64,000 nucleotides of DNA. Origin: Lasiosphaeria ovina (lineage: Eukaryota; Ascomycota; Sordariomycetes; Sordariales; Lasiosphaeriaceae). This document shows positions 46,223 to 57,129 of this stretch, piece by piece (position 1 is the first letter of the stretch; the number at the start of each line of letters is the position of its first letter). The notes beneath the pieces were generated by a model. That model worked only from the letters and a program-made list of their open reading frames with translations. It was not told where the DNA came from and searched no databases. The position numbers and the translations under genes are program-made. The stretch is taken from NCBI GenBank assembly GCA_033439765.1, contig JAULSN010000006.1, positions 62,001 through 126,000 of the forward strand, read 5' to 3'.

Positions 46223-46350
46223 TGACAAGAGTGGGATTCGAACCCACGCCCTTTCGGACCACGGAATCATGTGATGTGATAGATGCCACATCGTGGATTA
46301 AGGATTGGAACTCCTTAACGTGGCGCCTTAGACCGCTCGGCCATCTTGCC
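46223..46350 (-). tRNA. tRNA-Leu (AAG) with a 48-nt intron
   Basis: The exon sequence is identical to the tRNA at 41819-41920, including acceptor, D arm, anticodon AAG and B box. The intron is 48 nt instead of 22 and also contains CCTTAA to pair with the anticodon. It points toward the other copy. Confidence 0.95.
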
Positions 46351-47505
46351 TGTTGTTTGATGGAGGTCTGGTGTGGAAATGCGCGATTTGAAGGGAGACG
46401 CGGTGGAACTTGAGAGGCTTTTTTCTACGTGCAAGCGAATTCAAGTTGTGTGTGGGTGGGGCAACTCTTCAGATTTTGAGACTGGCTCCACTCCGCCAAC
46501 TCCATTATCCCAGGCTGTAGGTAAACTGCAGATTAAACCTCGTGGAGTCGGAGCATGTTGTTATATGGGAAGAAGTTGGTAAGAGAAAAGTCGAAGGCAA
46601 ATAGGACCCCAGTGTTAGCTTTATTAACAAGTTGGACAGAGTCTCAGCGCACTCGACTCTAACACATCAGTATCAGCCCCCCTGTAACCTGAATAGGGAG
46701 AGGCACTCACAAAGTCCATGAAACCAACGTCCGTCGCACAGTGGCATGAGTTCCTGGTGAAAATGTTGGCACAAGGCGTCTGGACGCCGACACGTCTATT
46801 ATACCGCAAGCCGCTCCGGTGGGCGTGACCGCCTCGTCAGGAGACGCCCGCGAGTGGTTTGCACTCCTTGCAGAGGCTAAATGGGCTCGCCGATAGAAGA
46901 CCAGGAGGCCAGGATATACCGCTCGAGGAGGAGCTGTCGCAGTACTCCAAAGAAATACGTCGACGTGCTACAGGACAAGATGCGCAAGACCGCGGCCGAG
47001 CAGCGCAGGCTGACTGTCGCAGACGTTTTGTCTTCGGCTGATGGTATGTATCTTTGTCGAGTTGAAATGTCTGAAAATGTTTGAGGAACGGAAGGGCATG
47101 TGGTTGTAGGTTGGATGTTGGGGTTTTCCTGTTTGGCTTGTCGCGGAAGCCGGCTCGGCGTGTTGCATTCTGTTAGGTGAGAATCTTTCCAAAACTTTCT
47201 TATTCCGGTGCCTTCCTTCAATCCAGACCAAAGAAACTTCTTGCCTCTGCTAAGCTGTATAGCCGGCGGAAGGTGCAGCTGTAACACGGGTTAAATACAC
47301 TAGAAGGAAGGCACCCCCACCACTGATGTCATGACATCACCATGCCACAGTTACGTCATGATATCTGCAACGTTCTAGAATGTTGCAGCAAATAAGACCA
47401 CCGCGACAGGCATTTACCAGGCGAACTACGACTGCAGACAGCACCGTTCATATTGGCTCTCCAAAATCACACAAAAAACCCCAAATCGGACACCTACAAA
47501 TCACA
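46351..47505. other. Intergenic region, no supported gene
   Basis: Short frames such as 46881-47084 (ending near a possible GTATGT donor) show nothing recognisable. The right end is the promoter region of the small mitochondrial protein gene. Confidence 0.45.
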
Positions 47506-47930
47506 ATGCTCGCATCCACCGCCGCCAGATCCGGCTTCCGGGCCGCAACCCTCGGCCGCCCCATTGCCGCAGCACGGCCACATGCCCTGCGCAACAACGC
47601 TGCCGCCTTGCGAACTATCACGACCGATGGACCCGACAGCTCGACATCCAAGACGAGCTCCAAGAATACCACGTAAGTAATTAAAACCTTCCCATCATTA
47701 CATTTCTGAGAGCTAACAACGGCAGCAGCTACATAGCCGTCGGCGCGGCCCTGCTGCTCTTCGCCGGCGCATACGGTATGCTGATAGGCAACCCCCGCAA
47801 GGCGCAGGAGCTCGCAGGCGCCCACCACCCGCAGGGCAAGGAGATAGACCGCAAGTTCAATCAGAACCAGCAGCGTGAATCGCTCGTGGCGCTGCACAAG
47901 GGCGAGGGCGACTATTCGGGGAAGAAATAG
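47506..47930 (+). CDS. Small probable mitochondrial membrane protein
   Basis: Two exons, 47506-47672 and 47729-47930, give 122 aa. The N-terminal 45 residues are rich in Arg, Ala and Ser and lack acidic residues (M-L-A-S-T-A-A-R-S-G-F-R), typical of a mitochondrial presequence. A single membrane helix follows at about 57-76 (Y-I-A-V-G-A-A-L-L-L-F-A-G). The tail is polar (R-K-A-Q-E-L-A-G, then D-Y-S-G-K-K at the end). This layout is common for small inner-membrane proteins of ascomycetes, but I cannot name the family with confidence. The ATG at 47506 is preferred over in-frame near-cognate starts upstream because it begins the presequence. Confidence 0.75.
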
Positions 47931-48232
47931 TTCGTCGAGAACTCATCGCCTTTCGGACCCGTACCATTTCGTCACGGAGTGTTTAGGGGTTTAATTATTT
48001 GTGGCGTTGTCGCCGTCGTTACGTCCGTAACCTATTCCAGCCGTGGTCTAGGGCTTACGAGCTGCAGGGCAGGGCTGTCGGTGAATGAAGAGAAAAATGT
48101 CTCCCTGATTTTCCTTATCCTCTGATCAGAGGCTTTCCGCCGTCTTTCTGCGGATATATTGTGTGTATTATAGCATCAACAGAATTGTTTACTGCATCCT
48201 GCTCAGTAATTGCCATCAAAGCAAACAACGCA
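47931..48232. other. Intergenic region, nothing recognised
   Basis: Three hundred bases downstream of the mitochondrial protein gene. No feature supported beyond presumed 3' untranslated sequence. Confidence 0.4.
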
Positions 48233-48775
48233 ATGCGCTCAACCCAACGCTCCAGCCGCACCCGCGCGCGGCGCGACCGAAGAAAGAGAAAAAGAAACGA
48301 CACAGCACCGCCAACCCCAAATATCCCTAGAAGACCACTAAAAGTACGCTACTCCGGCCCGCAGGACTGGACCGACTGGGCGCAGCACTTTGAGACCAAA
48401 GCCGACGCGCTGCTCGTGTGGGAGTGAATCAACCCCAACGTAATGGGCGAGCCAATGGCGATCCCGGCCAAGCTGGCGGCGGACGAGTACGCCATTTCTA
48501 GCTTCCCCAAGGGCACGTCGACGACCGAGATGGCGACGAGCCTGCGCGACCTGACGCCCCAGTCCCTCGTCATGCATCGGATGGGACAGAATATCTACGA
48601 CGTCGAGCTCCAGTCCTACAAGGAGTACACTGCCGGCATGGCGCAGCTCCGCGCCTAGGTCGCGAGACGGTCGACGGGCGCTACCGCGAGACTCTCTGCC
48701 CGCCGGACCAGACCGTCAAGCAGTGGTTCCTGAACCTCAAGAGATACAGCGAGAGCTCTCCGCTTTATCGCTGAA
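48233..48775 (+). pseudogene. Ty1/copia gag fragment
   Basis: After a basic N-terminus (R-R-D-R-R-K-R-K-R) the frame reads G-P-Q-D-W-T-D-W-A-Q-H-F followed by A-D-A-L-L-V-W-E. This matches the start of the gag protein in the copia element at 50385 (G-P-R-D-W-P-D-W, then L-M-I-W-E). The reading is broken by a TGA at 48425 and a frameshift near 48656, after which C-P-P-D-Q-T-V-K-Q-W-F continues. No RIP bias is visible. It comes from a related but different element, and no LTRs were recognised around it. Confidence 0.6.
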
Positions 48776-49455
48776 TCATCCCCTGAGAAAGTCGGGGATA
48801 TTGAAGATCGTCAATGCAACAGACTCTATAGCTTGTCGTGGTGTGCAAAGACGTCGCATTTGATACTTGAAGCGCCAAAGGTCTTTGGTGGAGGTCGCCA
48901 TTCTGATTGGTGGTGAGGAGACAAGTTAGTTGTGGGTACAAGGGAGTTGTTTACACACAGCCGAAAAGAGGGATATACTCTGACCTTCTGTAATCTATTC
49001 AGTTCGTTTCCTTCTCTTGATTAACCCGCCTTGTACAAGCTATGCTATTTAGCAGTGAAGAGTGTTAGGATAAGTTCAGTTTTGGACATCTGAGACCTAA
49101 TTAGGTAGTCTATGAGTGTAAATGAAACCTCCTTTTATAGTATTATAAAAATAACCCTTCTTTGTATCCTTTCTATAAGTAGTACATATATTACTCCGCC
49201 CTCCTTAGCTCTACGCTTCGATCCCTGTCGTCTTCCAGCGCCGATTTCTATTTACGGAAAGTGGCGCTGCAGTGGCCAGTCATCGTGTGGCCTTCTGGAA
49301 AATTCCGAAAATTTGAGTCGGGGGCTGGAGGCGACGAGGCTCTGGTATCTGGGCAGGTATGCCACCTTCCCCGACACAATCTGCCTGTAACTCTGTTGTC
49401 TTTTATTCATCTATAACTTGTGGCTACTCATCTCTCACGCTTAACAACTTGTACG
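48776..49455. other. Intergenic region, nothing recognised
   Basis: AT-rich 680-bp stretch upstream of the disrupted membrane-protein gene. No supported gene. Confidence 0.4.
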
Positions 49456-50012
49456 ATGGACCCCATTTCCATCGCCGCATCGTCGATCGCAGTGCTCCAG
49501 GCGGGGTATAGCATCGTGGTCGCGATTACCGGAGCCTTCTCGACAGCCCGTTTCATCGCACGGACTTATGGAATTGCGGGGCTCTGGATCACAGTTCTTG
49601 GGAGCAAAGATGTGATGCGGTCCGAGTTCGAGATACTCGCGAGCGACAACGACCAGATAGCCACCAACTTCAAGAAGGCCACCCAAGACGAGAGTAGCAT
49701 GATTGCCGTGGCGGTGGGTGGTTCGCAAACATACTTCAGCTGCAGCAATTTGGCCTCGCACAAGCTGAATCGATGATAATTAGAGCACTATTGCGGCACA
49801 AATCGCTATCACGGCTCTCTCCCTCGTCGACCTCAGCGAGACGCACTGGACCCCCCGCGGGCTCTTCAGCATCTCGCTCGTGTCGTCCATCATTGCCGTA
49901 TACTATGTCAGCAATCAATATCGTACCATAGGACGCTGCCTGAGCGCTAGCCAGATCAAATCATGGATCACGAACGAAGAAGTGTCCACAAGCGCGGTGC
50001 TATACCGCTTCT
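49456..50012 (+). pseudogene. Fungal predicted membrane protein, 3' end split by a copia insertion
   Basis: Exon 1 (49456-49713) starts M-D-P-I-S-I-A-A-S-S-I-A-V-L-Q, an N-terminus widespread in fungal hypothetical and NLR-related proteins. Exon 2 begins at 49784 after an intron with GTGGGT donor. It carries W-T-P-R-G-L-F-S-I-S-L-V-S-S, Y-Y-V-S-N-Q-Y and A-S-Q-I-K-S-W-I, a pattern I associate with a fungal membrane-protein family of unknown function. The frame is interrupted at 50012 by the copia LTR. The sequence right of the insertion (55713 on) would have continued the frame for only about five codons to a TGA at 55726-55728, so the insertion lies near the original 3' end, unless more exons followed. 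In its present form translation would run into the LTR and stop at 50081-50083. Confidence 0.6.
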
Positions 50013-50199
50013 TGTCGGAAGAAGCCGCATTTGAGCCACAACTGGGCGCAGGTGGCGTATATGCTAGGCCACCTACGGCCTAGGCAATGTAAGCCGCATG
50101 CCGCTCAAAGCTACGGTATCAAGGCTATGCCCACCTTTCTTTCTTCTTCCTAATACAAGCACTCTTTTGCCCTGAGGATGCATACCGTTGTATGTGACA
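50013..50199 (+). repeat. Left LTR of the copia element
   Basis: 187 bp, TGTCGG to TGTGACA, identical by eye to the right LTR. Confidence 0.95.
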
Positions 50200-50384
50200 A
50201 TTAACAGTCTGAATACGCGCAACGCAGCCGAATTGCGCTCTCAATCGCTACAAGGCTCAAATAACTACGCGATTGAAGCTATACGTATTCCAATACGCAT
50301 CAATATACCTGCATCGACCAGATCCTGCCCTTCCGTCCTGTGCCACCGTTACATTCGCCCCTTACCCCGCGTAACAACATCACG

Positions 50385-53300
50385 ATGTCAATAGACACTA
50401 CCTTTAACGGACCTAGGGACTGGCCAGACTGGTCCGTATTATTCAGGTCTAAGGCTAGGGACCTAATGATCTGGGAATTTGTCGACCACGCTTAACAACC
50501 TCCTCTACAGCCGCCACTCAGGCCTGCGGCCCCGGTCGTTACCGACTACTCCGACGCCGTACCGGTGGTTCAATACGTACGATAGCTCACGGTAGCGAAC
50601 CGTGCCGTATTTAACGACGATTACCGCCGGTACGAGCTTGACTTCAAGAACTGGAAAGAATATATATACGGCATAGGAGCGCTAGAGACGTGGGTCAGGG
50701 ACCACGTTATATAATAATATAGGGAGGTGACCTATTAGGAAGGATAGACAGTATAGTAGTAGTATAATAACCTCAAGAGTATTAGTGCCCCCGCCGTATA
50801 GCTACTCGGCAGAGGCTACGAAGTATCGCTGAGGAACTACTACGCCGTAATTACCAAATGGAACAAGAAGCTGGTATAGTGGGTGACCGAATAGAACCAC
50901 TTAATGACGAAGGCTCGCGCGTATAATATGCCCGAGGCCCTTACGGCAGCCATATGGTTCCGGGATCTAATCGCCGCCACCGTATAGGAAGAGGTTAAAG
51001 CTCTCAACGCCTAGAGCATAACCTTTCGGGTTACGAAGGAAGCCGAGGTCCTCGTAGGGACCCTTATACACCCTATAGTTGTAGTAGACTTGCTGAACCA
51101 TATCGCCGTGACCCTGCCGAAGTCATACGTAAGCCAGGTATATACGGGGCTCGCTACGTTCAACGGCCTTACGCCTAAAGGTTAGACTTACGAAGAAGGT
51201 AGAGCTTCTAGGGGAAGATCGATAAGCCGAGGTAGTAGAAGTAGGGGCCGTAATAGCGGCTTTAACCCGGGCCGGAAAAATAATAATACCCGGGAAAGAA
51301 GTATATTAACCGATAGGGTGAAGAGGTAACGTAGTACTGATAACGCCGCTGAGGGCCGTTATAGGGCGTATACGTTCGGGGGGTACGATATAGCTATATG
51401 CTTCTATATATTCCCGGAGCTGGCCAGCGAGCACTTCAGACCTAACCCCCTTATTCAGGGACTCGTCGAAGCGAGCCTAAAGAATAACGAGGGCCTTAAG
51501 AAGATCATAGAGGAAGGTAGAAGAGGCGGGAAAAATAATAAGCAGTTAAGCTAACTAGCCGGCTTAGTAAAGGTTACTAAGGCTTTATTCCTAATTATAA
51601 AGGTAGGCCTATAGAAGGGAGTATTCTCAATAGGGTTATATCCCCTTCATAACTTAGCCATTCTCGACTTAGGTACTATAATCTATATCTTTAATAATCT
51701 AGCTCGCTTCCATAACTACCGGGCCGCGCCTCGCGATGACTACGTATACGCCGGGGAGACTACTATAGCTATACTTAGCTACGGAGACGTTAACGTCGAA
51801 GTGCAAGCCGCCGGTAGGAAAAGTATTATAAAGCTTCGCGACGTAGCCTTCTACGAGGGCTTTATATATAACCTGGTATTACTTCGGTAGCTACGAAAGA
51901 GAGGCTACTTCTAGAATAATAGAGCCCCTTATAATTAACTATATAGGTAGGATAAAACCGTAGTAGCCGAGCTGACTGATAAATACGGCTAATTCGTTAT
52001 TGAGGACCTACCTTCGGTCTATAACGTAGCCTTCGTCAACTATTATCGCCTCTATAATAGCCGTACTGAGCGAGCGCCCCTCGCCGGTAACGGTGACCTT
52101 TGGCACCTAAGGCTCGGTCATCCCGGGCCCGCTATACTTAGGTAACTGGCTAGCTACTCTAAGGGAGTGAAGCTTTAAATAACGTTTATAAAAGGGCCTA
52201 CAACCGTTGAATACGATGCCTGTATAGTCTTAAAGATTATAGAGGACGTGAGTAGGGCGCTAAAGGACTTATACCTGCCTGGCGACGTCTAGGCGATCGA
52301 TTTTATGGATATGGAAACCGAGGAGATTAATGGCGCTGATAATAATAGAACTATGATATTTACGGAGCGTTTTACCGGCTATATCTTCCTCGTTACGATA
52401 AAAGGGAAGACCGTTGAGGAAGTTATCCTTCTAGCTATTCAGAACTTCCTCGGGGTAATGAAGTATTAATATAACCTTATGCCCAAGATCTTTGAGAGCG
52501 ATAACGAGCTATTAGTAAGTAATAGGGTAACTAATAAGCTCGCCGCCCGCTTTATATAGTTAAGGCCCTTAGTACTAGATACGCCGGTATAGAACGGAGG
52601 CGTAGAAAGGTCTAACGGTATTATTAAGGTCAAAGCCCGGGCTATACGGGCGTATACTCGGCTCCCGGCCTACCTCTGGCCCCGAATTATCCACGTAGTA
52701 GTCTACCTATATAACCGGACTCTACGCTAGGGTACTAACTGGAGATCCCCGTACGAAGTCCTCTATACCTATATCGCCGCTTAGGACGGTATACCGGGCT
52801 CAGTACGTCTCCCGTACTAGGCTCACCTGAGGGTATACGGCTATAAGGTGTTCGCGATAATAAGGGATATAAAGAAGAAGAAAAACAAGCGGTAGAAGCT
52901 TGACCCGAGGGCCTGGATCGGCTACCTAGTTGGTTACTGATCTAGCCATATCTACGAAGTGTGGGTGCCATACCTGAATGAGGTTATCTATATACGTGAC
53001 GTATTGTTTAACGAAAGGCACTTCTTTAATAGAAATAAGGAAGCCCTAAAGGATGACCTTCTTCGCGTTATAACGGAAGAGTTTGAAGCATGGCTTCGTA
53101 CTACGCGCCTAGAAGGCGCGTCTTACTTATAGAATAGGGACGAAGAAGCCCCTTAAGGCGAAGACGAAGAGCTTACCGAGCCCGGTGTATAGTTGCACGG
53201 CGAAGATGAGGCTGAGGATATTATTTACGTTAGCGGTCCCGAGGATTAGCCTCCGGACCAACTATAAGCCGGTGAAGACCGCCCGCCTATAGGGGAACCG

Positions 53301-55409
53301 GCCGGTAAAGACCACCCGCCGGGCCCGGCCGCTCAAGAAAGGAGCCTGCCGGGCGAGTACGTGCCCGCCAGGACTGATCACCCTGATGCGGAAGAGCCGT
53401 ACCCGTACCTAACGCCCGTGAGTATACCACCTCCCGCCGTAGTACTAGCCGCCGGATTATTCGGTAACCTCCCTGACGAAGGAATAGGGGGGGTAGTAGG
53501 CCCTCGCCTCTCCTCTCAGGATTAATAGTGGGATATTTACCACCCTCAATAATACTGGGAGGCAGCCTTTATAGTAGGGCGCCTCTCTAGGAGCATCGGT
53601 ACGGTGAACGGGAAGCCCGTTACGAAGATATAGCTACGGAAGCTTGTAAGCCGGGACCGTGCCGAGCGCCCCGAAGCTCAGGATCCGGTAATACCGGGCC
53701 TGAGGAAGAGCCCGAATGGGCGCTACTATAGGAAAGACCTTCCACCCCCTCCAAAGACCCTAGCTAACTTGAGAAATTACCCTCTGGCCAGGATATTTCG
53801 TGAAGGTTAGGACTTATACCTTTAAGGGTATAGGGAGATGAAGTCATTTAGCCGTATAGCTATAGAGGTAGCTATAGGGCGCCAAATACTGGACTATATG
53901 TAGGTGATAACCTACAAATGCGATAAATACGGCTACCTCCTAAAGGCAAAATGCCGCCTTATTATAAGGGGAGATCAATAGTCCCGGGGAGCCTACGAAA
54001 ACACTTATACGGCCACCCTCGCCGGGAAGTTATTCCGAATACTGCTCGCTATAGCGGCGCGCTTCGACCTTAAGTTACTATAGTACGACGTCGTTAACGC
54101 CTTTATATATACCCCCTTACCCTATAAGGTATTTATGAAGATGCCACCCGGGTATAGAGTCAAGGGGCATATACTTCTACTATATAAGGCTCTCTACGGC
54201 TTGAGAGAGTCTCCGCTACTCTAGTAATAGTATTTCACTAACACCCTACGTTAAATCGGCTATATAGCGGTCCCTTATGAACCCTATTACTATATAAAGG
54301 AAGGAGTCATTATCTTTTTCTATATTAATGATATTATTATAACCTTCCGGAAAGGCCTTAGGGTATAGGTCGCCCACCTAGTTATAGAGCTCAAGCGGAC
54401 TTACTCTCTTATAGGCGGGGACCCTCTATAATGATTCCTAGGGATTGAAGTTATTCGGGACCGGGAGAAAAGGCTATTATAGCTCTCTCAGGCCGCATAT
54501 ATCGCCAAACTTGACAGGCTCTTAATCAATAGAAGGTCCAGGGCAGCCTCAGTCATTACTAAGGCACCTATAACGCCAATGAAGTATAAGGAATTGCTTC
54601 TAAACGAAGGCCTGGCCAGTCCATCGGAAATACAGCTCTACTAACGTTATATAGGGTCACTACTATATATAGCAGTCATCACGAGGCCTAACGTCGCCTT
54701 CGTAACCTCACGGCTCGCCCGCTTCAACTATAATCCCTCTATTGAGTACTAGAAGGCCGCTAATGAGGTTATTCAGTACCTCCTAAGCTCCCGGAACCAC
54801 GCCCTATAGCTCGGGGGTGGCGAGGGCCTTACTCTCTGGACTGACGCTTCGTTCGGCGATAACACCCTTAATCGAAAGAGCTTATAGGGCTACGTGATCC
54901 AGTTGTTCGGCGGGCTAGTAGCTTGGAGGGCAAATAAACAAGCAACCGTGACGACTTCAACTACCGAAGTAGAGCTATTGGCCCTATTATAAGTCGCCAA
55001 AGAAGGCCTCTTCCTGAGCCGGCTGATCACTAAATTGGGGGTCAAATTTGAGGACCCTACCCTGCAGGTATGGTGCGATAACGAGCAAACCGTCGGCCTT
55101 GTCACAAAGGACCTTATTACCCTACAGACTAAGCTTAGGCATGTTGATATTCACAACTATTGGCTGCGGCAGGCAGTCTCCCGGAAGGATATACGCGTGG
55201 AGCACATCTCCACCTCAAGCATGCTCGCTGACGGCCTCACAAAGGCCCTAGGGACTGACCAGTTCAGAGTTTTCAGGGACCTAGTTGGTCTTGTTGATAT
55301 TATAACCCTGTTGGAAGGAAGGCAAGAGAAGGTTATTAGCGAATCAGACCTTCAGGAATTACAGGATTTGGTGGAAAAGCTGGATTTGGATGCCCAAGGC
55401 AGGTGTTGA
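50385..55409 (+). pseudogene. copia gag-pol relic
   Basis: Gag begins at ATG 50385 (G-P-R-D-W-P-D-W motif). The pre-integrase zinc region is at about 52089-52130 (L-W-H-L-R-L-G-H-P). The integrase core begins near 52290 with D-F-M-D-M-E, and its second Asp is in F-E-S-D-N near 52497. The reverse transcriptase active site at about 54325 reads Y-I-N-D where Y-V-D-D is expected. RNase H has W-T-D-A-S-F-G near 54838, and its C-terminal end (55035-55409) is still open: V-W-C-D-N-E-Q-T, then L-A-D-G-L-T-K-A. Stops are frequent up to about 54990 and then cease. The element cannot make its own proteins. Confidence 0.9.
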
Positions 55410-55520
55410 ACAGGCAGGTAGGCCGGCAAACGACCCTCAACACCAAGGAAAACATCACCATACGCAAAACACCGCCTGTATTGAGCTTCAGGCCTGCCTG
55501 GGGACAGCCCTGAGGGGGTG

Positions 55521-55707
55521 TGTCGGAAGAAGCCGCATTTGAGCCACAACTGGGCGCAGGTGGCGTATATGCTAGGCCACCTACGGCCTAGGCAATGTAA
55601 GCCGCATGCCGCTCAAAGCTACGGTATCAAGGCTATGCCCACCTTTCTTTCTTCTTCCTAATACAAGCACTCTTTTGCCCTGAGGATGCATACCGTTGTA
55701 TGTGACA
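55521..55707 (+). repeat. Right LTR of the copia element
   Basis: 187 bp, identical by eye to 50013-50199 and followed by the second copy of the CTTCT target duplication. Confidence 0.95.
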
Positions 55708-55712
55708 CTTCT

Positions 55713-56158
55713 TCCGTAGCAGCCGGATCTGAGAATCATGAGGAAGCCTATATCAAGTGTTAGATGAGACGAATCTGGACGACTGCACCCCGGTGCCACC
55801 CACGTGATGCGCCGCCGCTTTTGCTCAGGCTCGCTCAGGTGCTGCTCACCTTTGCTCACCTTTGCTCACTCTTTTGGGCGTAGATCGTGCCCATAAACTG
55901 GCAAATGCTTCAACTCCAGTCGAGGGAAGGAAGGGGAGGGGGGAGGGGAGGGGATGCGCGTGGGCCCAAAACGGTTCCTCCCAGCTGGGCCCATATGAGT
56001 CCCAACAGGGACTCAGTAAAAGACAGGCAGCACCGCCTCGGCTCTAGTTGTTCTTCTCATATGTTTCCTCCGGCTCTGATGGAAATTTAAGCGTGCAGTC
56101 TCCCTACTCGCTATATCTCTTCTCCTTTCTCCCTCCTCGCCATCTCCCACTAGGATTG
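55713..56158. other. Host sequence right of the copia insertion, G-rich tract
   Basis: The first 16 bases complete the interrupted membrane-protein reading to its stop. A short direct-repeat patch (GCTCACCTTT units) lies at about 55835-55870. A run of G tracts of four or more at about 55925-55955 could form a G-quadruplex. No gene. Confidence 0.5.
55758..55781 (+). repeat. 24-bp sequence shared with 45991-46014, possible LTR start
   Basis: Begins TGTTAGATGAGACGAATC and is identical over 24 bases to the reverse complement of 45991-46014. Confidence 0.5.
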
Positions 56159-56986
56159 AGCTTCGATCAGGGCACCCTATCCCAAAATCAGGGCACCCTA
56201 CTTTGCATTTTTGGTAGCTGTTGGTAGTTGAGATACGTAAGGCCTAATTTAAGCCGGTAAAACCGCGAAATACCATCTTACCGCCCATGTGCTTACCATG
56301 CGCCAGCCCAGCCGCCCGGGCGCCCGGGTCAATAACGTTGAAGCCGTCAAAACGTTCCAAAAGCCTTGAAAAGGCGTTTACCGTGGTGTTTTCTATTTTG
56401 AGGATTTCTTCGTTACTGAGTCAGCCTCGAATTAAAGGCAATTTGCAAATGGCAACTCTGAGGCATGGATTTGTACGTAAATTAGCCAAATGTCATGGCA
56501 GGCGCCTAATTACCTGAGTAATCTGTTGAATCTTGATTTGTTGACATGGTGATGCAATTCCTTGGTGTTGAGTCTATCAATCTAGCTCCCTAGTCTATGA
56601 AAACCTAGTTATCGTAGCCGCCATCTCTGTTGTCACGTACCCTACTAGGATGAGGGTCATTCTCATCACCAGAGTCAAAGAAGATCTCGGTCGGCGTTGT
56701 TCGAATTGTGATGACTTCGACGATGTGTTGTTTGCAGCAAAAAGGTCTACAAATTCCTGGAAGGGCCAGTTGGCCTTTGCAGACCTTAAAACACCAAGTG
56801 CGCGGTACAACGGCATGCATGTGAAAGTGTAAATAGTGTCATTTTTACTTTGCCGAGCGTCAGTAAGCTTCCTTAGTGCCCGGTAGCCCATTGGGAGGCT
56901 GCCATGCAACGCATTTTACAATACAAAAAGCGGCCCCTGCGTTGCCAGGTGCCAAGGACTCCCTCTAGGGTGCCCTAATCGAAGCT
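56159..56986. mobile_element. MITE-like non-autonomous element with terminal inverted repeats
   Basis: The left end 56159-56180 and the reverse complement of the right end 56965-56986 agree at 20 of 22 positions (AGCTTCGAT, then AGGGCACCCTA). Inside the left end the 14-mer ATCAGGGCACCCTA is repeated at 56187-56200. The 828-bp interior has no supported coding region; a 104-codon minus-strand frame at 56595-56909 has no known motif. No clear target duplication was seen. The copy number elsewhere is unknown. Confidence 0.6.
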
Positions 56987-57129
56987 TTTAAAATTCTGCC
57001 TTCTCCAGGCTCTACAAGCATCAAAATTCGAGTCTTGCTCCCTATCTCGTATACAAGTCTTCACGCCACTCCGGTACCTCAATCAAACTTGCCTCCGACA
57101 CATACCTTCCTTGGCGGAGTAACTGAGCT

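Larger units (their letters stand above)
50013..55707 (+). mobile_element. Complete Ty1/copia LTR retrotransposon with RIP-degraded interior
   Basis: Two LTRs of 187 bp (50013-50199 and 55521-55707) begin TGTCGG and end TGTGACA, and by eye are identical. The 5-bp target duplication CTTCT flanks the element (50008-50012 and 55708-55712). A G-rich polypurine tract (GAGGGGGTG) precedes the right LTR. The interior encodes gag, integrase, reverse transcriptase and RNase H in copia order. From about 50400 to 55030 it is full of TAG/TAA codons of RIP type. The first 200 bp after the left LTR and the last 490 bp before the right LTR look unmutated. Confidence 0.95.

Noticed and set aside
46881..47084. 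Short basic frame ending near a GTATGT donor
   Set aside because: Could be a single exon, but no second exon with sensible sequence was found.
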